Source: Actinomycetota bacterium (GTDB lineage Bacteria; Actinomycetota; Acidimicrobiia; Acidimicrobiales; Iamiaceae). Taken from it: 7,138 nt of DNA. Under the pieces are notes generated by a model. The model worked only from the letters and a program-made list of their open reading frames with translations, ran no database searches and was not told where the DNA came from. Shown here piece by piece: positions 1 to 5,455 of this stretch. The number at the start of each line of letters is the position of its first letter. Position 1 is the first letter of the stretch. The translations under genes were made by a program, and so were the position numbers. The stretch lies in contig JADGOP010000118.1 of the NCBI GenBank assembly GCA_017882935.1, positions 1 through 7,138 on the forward strand, given 5' to 3'.

Positions 1-1
1 C

Positions 2-181
2 GTGCGCCACGTCGTCGGGTCGATCGAGGTGCCGCTGGTGCTCGGTGGCCGAGCCGTGCCCTCTCCCGAGGTCGCCCACGACCTGGGCGCGCCCGCCTGG
101 TCGGGCAGTGCTCCGGACCTGGTCCAGTGGTGCCGGGCCCGGGTCCGGTCGAGCTCGTCCCGCACCGGAGCCACGCCATGA
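2..181 (+). CDS. C-terminal end of a probable cobalamin (B12)-binding regulator (partial, 5' end outside window)
   Basis: This frame is open from the left edge and gives 59 residues before TGA. The fragment contains VPLVLGGRAV, then LGAPAWSGSAPDLV and a basic tail. A β-strand followed by GGR and then a 'LGA' turn is how the last strand and helix of B12-binding Rossmann domains usually read, as in the C-terminal domain of MerR/B12 regulators such as LitR and CarH. The N-terminal DNA-binding part and the B12-ligand histidine lie outside the window, so the regulator identity is inferred. The stop overlaps the next gene's start (ATGA), which makes it the first visible member of the lipid-modification operon. 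LitR-type regulators often sit beside photolyase, CFA-like and SDR genes in other bacteria. It could instead be another Rossmann-like domain. Coding in this frame is well supported; the family is moderate. Confidence 0.5.
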   Translation: MRHVVGSIEVPLVLGGRAVPSPEVAHDLGAPAWSGSAPDLVQWCRARVRSSSSRTGATP

Positions 182-1158
182 CCGGGACCGTGCCGCGCCT
201 GCTCGACGACGTCGTCGAGGCGAGCGTGGTCGGCAGCTTCTCGCGGCTCGGACCTGCTGTCCGGCGGCGGCTGTTCCGGTGGGAGGACGCCCCGCCGGGC
301 GCGCTCGCCGGCCGCACCGCCGTGGTCACCGGCGCCACGTCGGGCATCGGGCTGGCCATCGGCACCGAGCTGGCGGGCCTCGGTGCGCAGGTGACCCTGG
401 TCGGGCGCGACGCCGCCAAGCTGGTCGTCGCCGAGGAGCACGTCCGGGCGGCCCACCCGGCCGCCGAGGTCACCACCGAGCAGGCCGACCTCGCCCGCCT
501 GGCCGACGTGCGCGCGCTCACCGCGGTCCTCGTCAGCCGGCTCCCGAAGGTCGACGTGCTGGTCCACAACGCGGGCGCGCTCGTGCACGACCACCAGCGG
601 ACCGACGACGACCTCGAGCTCACCCTCCAGGTGCACGTGGTCGCCCCGTTCCTGCTCACCTCCGGGTTGCTCGCACCGCTGCGCGCGTCCGGGGCCGCAC
701 GGGTGCTGACGATGTCGTCCGGCGGCATGTACACCCAGCGCCTCGACGTGGAGCACCTCCAGTCGACCGCGGTCCACTTCGACGGCACCGTCGCCTACGC
801 CCGGGCCAAGCGGGCCCAGGTCGAGCTCAACGCCTCCTGGGCCCAGCGCTTCCCCGACGCCGGCATCGGCTTCCACGCGCTGCACCCCGGCTGGGTCGAC
901 ACGCCCGGCCTGCATTCGGGCCTGCCCGGCTTCACCCGGCTCGGACCCCTGCTCCGCCCCATCCCCGAGGGCGCCGACACGGCCGTGTGGCTGGCGTGGA
1001 CGCCGGAGGCCACGGCTCCGGGCGGCGACTTCTGGCTCGACCGCGCCCGCCGCGGCACCGTCCACCTGCCCTGGACCCGCACGCCGCCCGGTGAGGCCGA
1101 TCGCCTGTGGGAGCGCGTCGTCGGCTGGGCCGGCATCGACCCGGAGGCGGGCGCATGA
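178..1158 (+). CDS. DHRS12-like short-chain dehydrogenase/reductase (SDR)
   Basis: A predicted NAD(P)-dependent oxidoreductase of 326 residues; the substrate is unknown. An N-terminal extension of about 45 residues precedes the Rossmann fold. The cofactor motif TGATSGIG is at residues 51-58, HNAG at 130-133, a Ser pair at 180-181 and the catalytic YARAK (YxxxK) at 207-211. The stretch from SSGGMY through FDGTVAYARAKRAQ to LHPGWVDTPG closely resembles vertebrate DHRS12 as I remember it, including the C-terminal GADTAVWLA region. His153 occupies the place of the usual catalytic-tetrad Asn. ATG at 178 is chosen over an in-frame GTG at 127 because it has GGAG at 167-170 with a 7-nt spacer and forms an ATGA overlap with the upstream stop. 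It ends in an ATGA overlap with the FAD gene. SDRs of this type recur beside FAD/DUF1365/CFA genes, so it may act on an oxidised or modified lipid; that role is inference. Confidence 0.9.
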   Translation: MTGTVPRLLDDVVEASVVGSFSRLGPAVRRRLFRWEDAPPGALAGRTAVVTGATSGIGLAIGTELAGLGAQVTLVGRDAAKLVVAEEHVRAAHPAAEVTTEQADLARLADVRALTAVLVSRLPKVDVLVHNAGALVHDHQRTDDDLELTLQVHVVAPFLLTSGLLAPLRASGAARVLTMSSGGMYTQRLDVEHLQSTAVHFDGTVAYARAKRAQVELNASWAQRFPDAGIGFHALHPGWVDTPGLHSGLPGFTRLGPLLRPIPEGADTAVWLAWTPEATAPGGDFWLDRARRGTVHLPWTRTPPGEADRLWERVVGWAGIDPEAGA

Positions 1159-2420
1159 AGGTCGCCATCGTCGGCACCGGCGTCTCCGGCCTCGTCGCGG
1201 CCCACAAGCTGCACCCCACCCACGACATCACCGTGTTCGAGGCCGATGACCGCATCGGCGGCCACACCAACACCGTCGATGTCGACGTCGACGGCCTCGT
1301 GGTGCCGGTCGACACGGGGTTCATCGTGTGCAACGAGCGGACCTACCCCAACTTCCTGGCGCTCCTCGACGAGCTGGGCGTGGCGACGCAGCGGAGCGAG
1401 ATGAGCTTCGCGGTGTCCGACCCCGCGGCGGGCCTCGAGTACCGGGCCACGAACCTCGACACGCTGTACGCACAGCGGTCCAACCTGCTGCGGCCGTCGT
1501 TCCACCGCATGCTCGTCGACATCCTCCGCTTCAACCGCGCCATGCGGTCGCTGGGCTCGTCCGGCGGCGGCGACGACGACCTCGACACCACGCTGCGCGA
1601 CCTGGTGGCACGCGGCCGCTACTCCCGGGCCTTCGTCGACCGCTTCCTGGTGCCGTTCGGCGCCTCGATCTGGTCGGCCGACCCCGCCACGTTCCTCGAC
1701 TTCCCGGCGACGACGTACGCGCGCTTCGTGCTCAACCACGGCATGGTCGACACCCGTCGCCGCCCGCTGTGGCGCACGGTCACCGGTGGTTCGCGGTGCT
1801 ACGTCGAGGCGCTCACCGCCCCGTTCCTCGACCGCATCCGCGTGGGCGAGCCAGTGCACAAGGTGGTGCGCGGGACGCCGGGCGTGGCGGGCGTGGAGCT
1901 CGCCACCGACCGCGGCGTCGAGGCCTTCGACCACGTCGTGCTGGCGTGCCACAGCGACCAGGCGCTCGCCCTCCTCGCCGATCCCTCGCCGACCGAGCGC
2001 GACGTGCTCGGTGCCATCCGCTACCAGCCAAACGTCGCCACGCTGCACTCTGACGAGCGCTTCCTGCCGCGCAACCCGCGGGCCCGGGCCTCGTGGAACT
2101 ACCACGTCCCCGAGCACGGCACGGCTCGGCTCCCGGCGCTCACCTACTGGATGAACCGGCTGCAGTCCCTCCCCACGCCCACGCCGCTGCTGGTCACGCT
2201 CAACCGCCACGACGACATCGCGCCCGGGCTGGTGCACCGGCGCATCGAGTACGCCCATCCCGTGTTCGACGCCGCGGCGATCCGCGCACAGCGTCGTCGC
2301 GACGAGATCCAGGGACGCAACGGCACCTGGTTCGCCGGGGCCTACTGGGGCTACGGCTTCCACGAGGACGGCGTGGTCAGTGCCCTCGACGTGGTCGGGC
2401 GCCTCGGTGGTGCGTCGTGA
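1155..2420 (+). CDS. FAD-dependent oxidoreductase, COG2907 / amine-oxidase-like, of the CFA cluster
   Basis: A flavoprotein of 421 residues. The N-terminal dinucleotide-binding motif GTGVSG is at residues 7-12, followed by the ribose-binding acid Glu29 in VFEADDRIGGHTNT (27-40), the usual RIGG pattern of amine-oxidase/desaturase-type FAD enzymes. The C-terminal FAD-contact segment WFAGAYWGYGFHEDG (392-406) is diagnostic for the COG2907 proteins found with CFA-type methyltransferases. No signal peptide or membrane helix is seen, so it probably acts at the membrane surface from the cytoplasm. The start is ATG at 1155, with a strong GGAGG at 1143-1147 and a 7-nt spacer, overlapping the SDR stop. 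In M. tuberculosis the counterpart by order is Rv0449c. Related flavoproteins are thought to oxidise, desaturate or reduce methylated acyl chains made by the partner methyltransferase. Which of these happens here cannot be read from the sequence. The family call is firm and the reaction is inferred. Confidence 0.92.
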   Translation: MKVAIVGTGVSGLVAAHKLHPTHDITVFEADDRIGGHTNTVDVDVDGLVVPVDTGFIVCNERTYPNFLALLDELGVATQRSEMSFAVSDPAAGLEYRATNLDTLYAQRSNLLRPSFHRMLVDILRFNRAMRSLGSSGGGDDDLDTTLRDLVARGRYSRAFVDRFLVPFGASIWSADPATFLDFPATTYARFVLNHGMVDTRRRPLWRTVTGGSRCYVEALTAPFLDRIRVGEPVHKVVRGTPGVAGVELATDRGVEAFDHVVLACHSDQALALLADPSPTERDVLGAIRYQPNVATLHSDERFLPRNPRARASWNYHVPEHGTARLPALTYWMNRLQSLPTPTPLLVTLNRHDDIAPGLVHRRIEYAHPVFDAAAIRAQRRRDEIQGRNGTWFAGAYWGYGFHEDGVVSALDVVGRLGGAS

Positions 2421-3238
2421 CGGCCGCGCTCTACGACGGCGTGGTGCGACACCGCCGGTTCACCCCGGTCGCGCACGAGCTGCGCCAGGAGCTGCGCTAC
2501 GTGCTGGTCGACCTCGACGGCTGGCCCGCCGCGATCGACGGGCGCCGGGGCTGGTCGGCGCGTCGCCCCGCCCCGGTGTGGTTCCGTCGCACCGACTACC
2601 TCGACGGCACCGACCGACCCTGGCGCGAGGTGCTGGCCGAGCTGGTCGGCGCGCGCCTGGGCCGGGTGCCGGCCGGGCCCGTGCGGCTCCTCACCCAGCC
2701 ACGGGTGCTGGGGTGGCTGTTCAACCCCATCAGCATCTACTACCTCTACGAGCCCGACGGCCACACCCTCGACGTGGTCGTGTTCGAGGTCACCAACACG
2801 CCCTGGCACGAGCGCCACTGGTACGTGCTCGACGCGGCGCAGGTGGCGGGGCGAGGCGAGGCGTACCCCAAGGCCTTCCACGTGTCACCGTTCCTCGGCC
2901 TCGACGTCACCTACCGGTCGCGGGTCACCGCGCCCGGGGAGCGCCTGGCCGTGCGCTTCGAGCTCGACCGGCCCGACGGCGCGGGCGGGTCGGTCCGCGT
3001 CTTCGACGCCGACCTCACCGCGTCGCGGGTGGCGGCCACCGCCGTCCACGACCGCGCGGGGTCGCTCCGGCGGGCCACGCAGACGCTCCGGGTCTCGCTG
3101 CTCATCTACACCCACGCCCTCCGCCTCTGGGCGAAGGGCGCCACCTTCCACCCCCACCCCGACGCGGTCGCCCTGCGCGACCGCGTCGCCAACGCCCTGA
3201 GCCGCCGACCGCGGCCCGAGCCGAGGAGCACCCCATGA
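2417..3238 (+). CDS. DUF1365 family protein
   Basis: A 273-residue protein with all the hallmark blocks of DUF1365: HRRFTPVAHELR (residues 12-23), GWLFNPISIYYLY (99-111), EVTNTPWHERHWYVL (124-138), KAFHVSPFL (152-160) and a C-terminal LRLWAKGATFHPHP (235-248). The biochemical role of the family is not settled. The conserved His, Asn and Tyr residues and the constant pairing with an FAD oxidoreductase and a CFA-type methyltransferase suggest a partner in lipid modification. In M. tuberculosis the matching gene is Rv0448c. The start is GTG at 2417, forming GTGA with the stop of the FAD gene. It agrees with the family's N-terminus (LYDGVVRHRRF), and the open frame upstream reads as low-complexity shadow sequence. 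Only a weak GGTGG (2406-2410) precedes it, so expression probably depends on translational coupling. It ends in an ATGA overlap with the methyltransferase. Confidence 0.93.
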   Translation: MTAALYDGVVRHRRFTPVAHELRQELRYVLVDLDGWPAAIDGRRGWSARRPAPVWFRRTDYLDGTDRPWREVLAELVGARLGRVPAGPVRLLTQPRVLGWLFNPISIYYLYEPDGHTLDVVVFEVTNTPWHERHWYVLDAAQVAGRGEAYPKAFHVSPFLGLDVTYRSRVTAPGERLAVRFELDRPDGAGGSVRVFDADLTASRVAATAVHDRAGSLRRATQTLRVSLLIYTHALRLWAKGATFHPHPDAVALRDRVANALSRRPRPEPRSTP

Positions 3239-4614
3239 CCGACCTGCTCGTCCACGAACCGACCGCGGACCTCGATCCCGGCGCGCCCGTCTCCCGACCC
3301 GTCGTCGCGGCCGTGCCCTCCCTGCCGGCCGTCGACCCGTCCCGGCTGCTCGACCACCGGCCGGCCGCCACCCGCCTCCCCGCGCTCGGCGTGCCGGTCG
3401 GCCGGGCGGTCATCGCCTGGCTGCTGTCGGGCGTCGAGGGCGGCGAGGTGACGCTGGTGGAGAACGGCGTGAGCCGCACCTTCCGCTCCACCGGGCCCGA
3501 CCGCTACGGCCGGGCCGAGCTGCACGCCACGGTGCACGTGCACGACCCGAGGTTCCACACCGCCATCGTGGGTGGCGGGTCCTCGGGCATCGGCGAGGCC
3601 TACCTCCAGGGCTGGTTCGACGTCGATGACCTCACGGCCTTCCTCCGCCTCACCGCCCGCGCCTTCCGGCGCTTCGAGGCGGCGCGGGTGCGCCTGCACG
3701 ACGTGGTGGGGCCGGTCACCGACCGCCTCCGCCGGCTGCGGCCGGCCAGCAAGGGTCGCGACCGTCGCAACATCGCGGCCCACTACGACCTCGGCAACGA
3801 CTTCTTCGAGCTGTTCCTCGACAGCACCCTGACCTACAGCAGTGGCATCTTCGCCTCGCCCGACACCCCTCTGGCCGCGGCCCAGACGGAGAAGATCGAC
3901 CGTCTGTGCCGCCGGCTCGGGCTGGTGCCCGGCGACCGGGTCGTCGAGATCGGGAGCGGTTGGGGTGCGTTCGCCATCCACGCCGCCTCCCGCTACGGGG
4001 CGCACGTGGTCACCACCACGTTGTCGGCGGAGCAGTACGCGCACACCACCGAGCGGGTCCGGGCGGCCGGCCTGGCCGACCGCATCGAGGTGCGCCACGA
4101 CGACTACCGCGACCTCACTGGTCGGTACGACGCGCTGGTGGCCGTGGAGATGATCGAGGCGGTCGACTGGCGTGAGCTCGACACCTTCCTCGGCCACGTC
4201 GGGCGGCTGCTCGAGCCCACCGGTGCCGCAGGGCTGCAGGCCATCGTCATGGCGGCGCCGCGCTACGAGGTCGCCCGGTCGTCGCGCGACTTCATCAAGA
4301 CCCACGTCTTCCCCGGCAGCCACATCCCGTCGGTCGAGGCCATCCTGCGGGCGGCCGGGCGTCGCACCGACCTGATCCTGACCGACCTCGACGACTTCGG
4401 CCTCCACTACGCGGAGACCCTGCGCCGCTGGGCGGCCACCCTCGAGGGTGAGCGGGCCGCGGCGCTTGCCCTGGGCCTCGACGACCCGTTCCTGCGCCTG
4501 TGGGAGTTCTACCTGCGCTACTGCGAGGCCGGCTTCGAGGAGCGCCAGGTCAGCGTGGTGCAGCTGGTGCTGGAGCGGCCGGGCCGCGCGCCGTCGCTCG
4601 ACCGGGGCCACTGA
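3235..4614 (+). CDS. CFA-synthase-type, SAM-dependent fatty-acyl-phospholipid methyltransferase (UfaA1-like)
   Basis: A 459-residue homologue of cyclopropane-fatty-acyl-phospholipid synthase, which transfers a methyl(ene) from S-adenosylmethionine to the double bond of a membrane phospholipid acyl chain. Residues 57-145 form the N-terminal lipid-binding domain, with VHDPRF (102-107) and GIGEAYLQGWFDVDDL (118-133). The catalytic domain begins at NIAAHYDLGNDFFELFLD (179-196). SAM motif I is VVEIGSGWGAFA (236-247), followed by TLSAEQ (262-267), EMIEAV (305-310), the FIKTHVFPGSHIPS block (353-366) and FGLHYAETLRRW (388-399). Compared with E. coli Cfa, Glu308 and Tyr392 match bicarbonate-site Glu239 and Tyr317, but Ser203 replaces Cys139 and Gln335 replaces His266. 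It has about 75 residues more than E. coli Cfa (382), largely N-terminal. The ATG start has GAGGAG at 3223-3228 with a 6-nt spacer and overlaps the DUF1365 stop. By gene order it matches ufaA1 (Rv0447c), reported to make methyl-branched tuberculostearate. The exact product here is unknown. Confidence 0.93.
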   Translation: MTDLLVHEPTADLDPGAPVSRPVVAAVPSLPAVDPSRLLDHRPAATRLPALGVPVGRAVIAWLLSGVEGGEVTLVENGVSRTFRSTGPDRYGRAELHATVHVHDPRFHTAIVGGGSSGIGEAYLQGWFDVDDLTAFLRLTARAFRRFEAARVRLHDVVGPVTDRLRRLRPASKGRDRRNIAAHYDLGNDFFELFLDSTLTYSSGIFASPDTPLAAAQTEKIDRLCRRLGLVPGDRVVEIGSGWGAFAIHAASRYGAHVVTTTLSAEQYAHTTERVRAAGLADRIEVRHDDYRDLTGRYDALVAVEMIEAVDWRELDTFLGHVGRLLEPTGAAGLQAIVMAAPRYEVARSSRDFIKTHVFPGSHIPSVEAILRAAGRRTDLILTDLDDFGLHYAETLRRWAATLEGERAAALALGLDDPFLRLWEFYLRYCEAGFEERQVSVVQLVLERPGRAPSLDRGH

Positions 4615-4616
4615 CC

Positions 4617-4628
4617 CCGCCCGGGCGG
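4617..4628. terminator. GC palindrome between convergent genes, possible weak terminator
   Basis: Only 22 bp separate the stops of the methyltransferase gene and the minus-strand membrane gene. They contain the perfect 12-bp palindrome CCGCCCGGGCGG. As RNA it could fold only into a short stem (4 bp with a 4-nt loop), and no U-tract follows on either strand, so it is not a convincing intrinsic terminator. Some stop for both transcripts is expected here; it may be Rho-dependent or lie inside the genes. Confidence 0.2.
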
Positions 4629-4636
4629 CGCAGGCG

Positions 4637-5326
4637 TCAGAAGCTGCCGGTGGTGGGCGGCTCCGCGGGCGGCTGGTAGCCGGGAGGGGCGTAGCCCGGG
4701 TCGGGTGCCTGCGGCTGTTGCTGCTGCGGCGGGTAGCCCGGAGGCGGGCCCTGCGGCGGCACGGGCTGCTGCGCGGGCTGCTGCTGCGGCGGGTAGCCGG
4801 CCGGCTGGGCCTGCTGCACGGGCGGCTGCTGCACCGGCTGCGGGGGCGGGGGTGCGTCGCCCTGCAGCGGCGGGGCGACGCCCGGCTGCTGCAGGGCGCT
4901 TCCGGCGGCCTCGGCGGGCTTGGCGCCGACGCCCTGACGGTCGAGGAACCAGCCGACCACGATGGCCGCCGACCCGAGGAAGCAGAAGATCAGGCCGATC
5001 CCCACGTCGAAGCCGTCGGGCGTGCCGATCAGGAACCCGAGCGTGATCAGGGAGGCGAACAGGCCCGCCACGAGCACCAGCTGGTCGATGGTGAAGCCGA
5101 GGACGTCGTCGGGCAGCTTGACGTTGGCGAAGGCGGGGAGGGCGACGAGCAGCGCCGCCACGACGCCGAACAGCGGCGCCCAGGTGGCGGCCCCGAAGAG
5201 GCCGTCGGACCATGCCGAGTTGCCGTGGTTGTTGTAGGAGACCGTCCACCAGCTCAGGAAGCTGAACAGGAAGGTGACCGCGCCACCGGCGATGATGGCG
5301 ATCTTTCCCGGACTGACGTGGTTCAT
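4637..5326 (-). CDS. Four-helix membrane protein with Pro/Gln-rich C-terminal tail (DUF5336/Rv0954-like architecture)
   Basis: A 229-residue protein of unknown function. Hydrophobic segments at about residues 8-28, 49-66, 80-100 and 108-128 suggest four transmembrane helices. With a short N-terminus and an even helix count, both ends should be cytoplasmic, leaving a polar, Asn/Trp-containing loop (29-48) outside. Residues 131-229 are low-complexity and rich in Pro, Gln, Gly and Tyr, with two AGYPPQQQ/PGYPPQQQ-type units plus GYAPPGYQPP, and are probably disordered. The ATG at 5326 is preceded by AGGCGG with a 7-nt spacer. The frame stays open upstream, but that stretch is intergenic sequence and then antisense to purN, so it was not used. 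Mycobacterial Rv0954 (DUF5336) has the same four helices plus a Gln/Pro/Gly/Tyr tail and lies two genes before purN-purH. Here the gene is divergent from purN. Membership in DUF5336 is an inference from architecture and context. Confidence 0.88.
   Translation of the reverse strand: MNHVSPGKIAIIAGGAVTFLFSFLSWWTVSYNNHGNSAWSDGLFGAATWAPLFGVVAALLVALPAFANVKLPDDVLGFTIDQLVLVAGLFASLITLGFLIGTPDGFDVGIGLIFCFLGSAAIVVGWFLDRQGVGAKPAEAAGSALQQPGVAPPLQGDAPPPPQPVQQPPVQQAQPAGYPPQQQPAQQPVPPQGPPPGYPPQQQQPQAPDPGYAPPGYQPPAEPPTTGSF
4719..4798 (-). repeat. Direct repeat of 20 bp, 60 bp apart, encoding GYPPQQQ units
   Basis: Positions 4719-4738 and 4779-4798 are identical over 20 bases. The 60-bp period keeps the reading frame, and each copy encodes a GYPPQQQ motif (residues 178-184 and 197-203) in the tail of the membrane protein. 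Runs of CTG/CTGCGG codons around it suggest the tail grew by slippage or short duplication. Length differences between related strains would be expected. Confidence 0.7.
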
Positions 5327-5364
5327 GGTCGACCGCCTGTGTGGACGTGGTTGCGGGGCGATCC

Positions 5365-5383
5365 GAACCGTAATGCACCGTTC
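5365..5383. promoter_or_regulatory. Imperfect 19-bp dyad in the divergent intergenic region, candidate operator
   Basis: The half-sites GAACcGT and ACcGTTC face each other around a 5-nt centre, with 6 of 7 positions pairing. The dyad is 39-57 bp upstream of the membrane-protein start and about 73 bp upstream of purN, where a repressor or activator could act on either gene. It also covers a possible -10 element for the minus strand (TACGGT, 5372 to 5367) that has no good -35. The whole 129-bp gap (5327-5455) contains no credible small ORF. Chance occurrence cannot be excluded. Confidence 0.25.
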
Positions 5384-5441
5384 AGACGCCACCGCGGCTC
5401 TCGGTCGCACCCGGCCGGGCAGCCCCGGTCCGGGCGGCTGG

Positions 5442-5447
5442 TAGCGT
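5442..5447 (+). promoter_or_regulatory. Candidate -10 element of purN promoter (leaderless transcript)
   Basis: TAGCGT fits the actinobacterial TAnnnT -10 pattern and ends 8 nt before the purN GTG. That spacing would place transcription start at or within a base or two of the start codon, giving a leaderless mRNA. Consistent with this, no Shine-Dalgarno sequence is seen just upstream of the GTG. No recognisable -35 hexamer lies 16-18 bp upstream, which is common in such promoters. Confidence 0.45.
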
Positions 5448-5455
5448 CGCCCGCC

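Noticed and set aside
45..1094. Plus-strand frame of 349 codons overlapping the SDR
   Set aside because: Arg/Pro/Gly-rich product with no recognisable motif; the SDR frame carries all catalytic motifs.
795..2363. Long minus-strand open frame (522 codons) antisense to the SDR and FAD genes
   Set aside because: The product is Arg/Val/Glu/His-rich without any domain, and the plus-strand genes here are unmistakable. It is an open shadow frame caused by very high GC.
2380..3234. N-terminal extension of the CFA-type protein over the DUF1365 gene
   Set aside because: The extra 285 residues are low-complexity Arg/Pro/Gly sequence in the wrong frame of DUF1365. The ATG at 3235 has a good ribosome site and an ATGA overlap.
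3106..4611. Minus-strand open frame of 501 codons opposite the CFA-type gene
   Set aside because: It lies wholly antisense to a clear methyltransferase, has biased low-information composition and no ribosome binding site or motif.
4711..4850. CTG/CGG-rich tract considered as a non-coding repeat or CRISPR-like array
   Set aside because: The repeats are short, keep the reading frame and encode Pro/Gln units of the membrane protein tail; there are no regular unique spacers.
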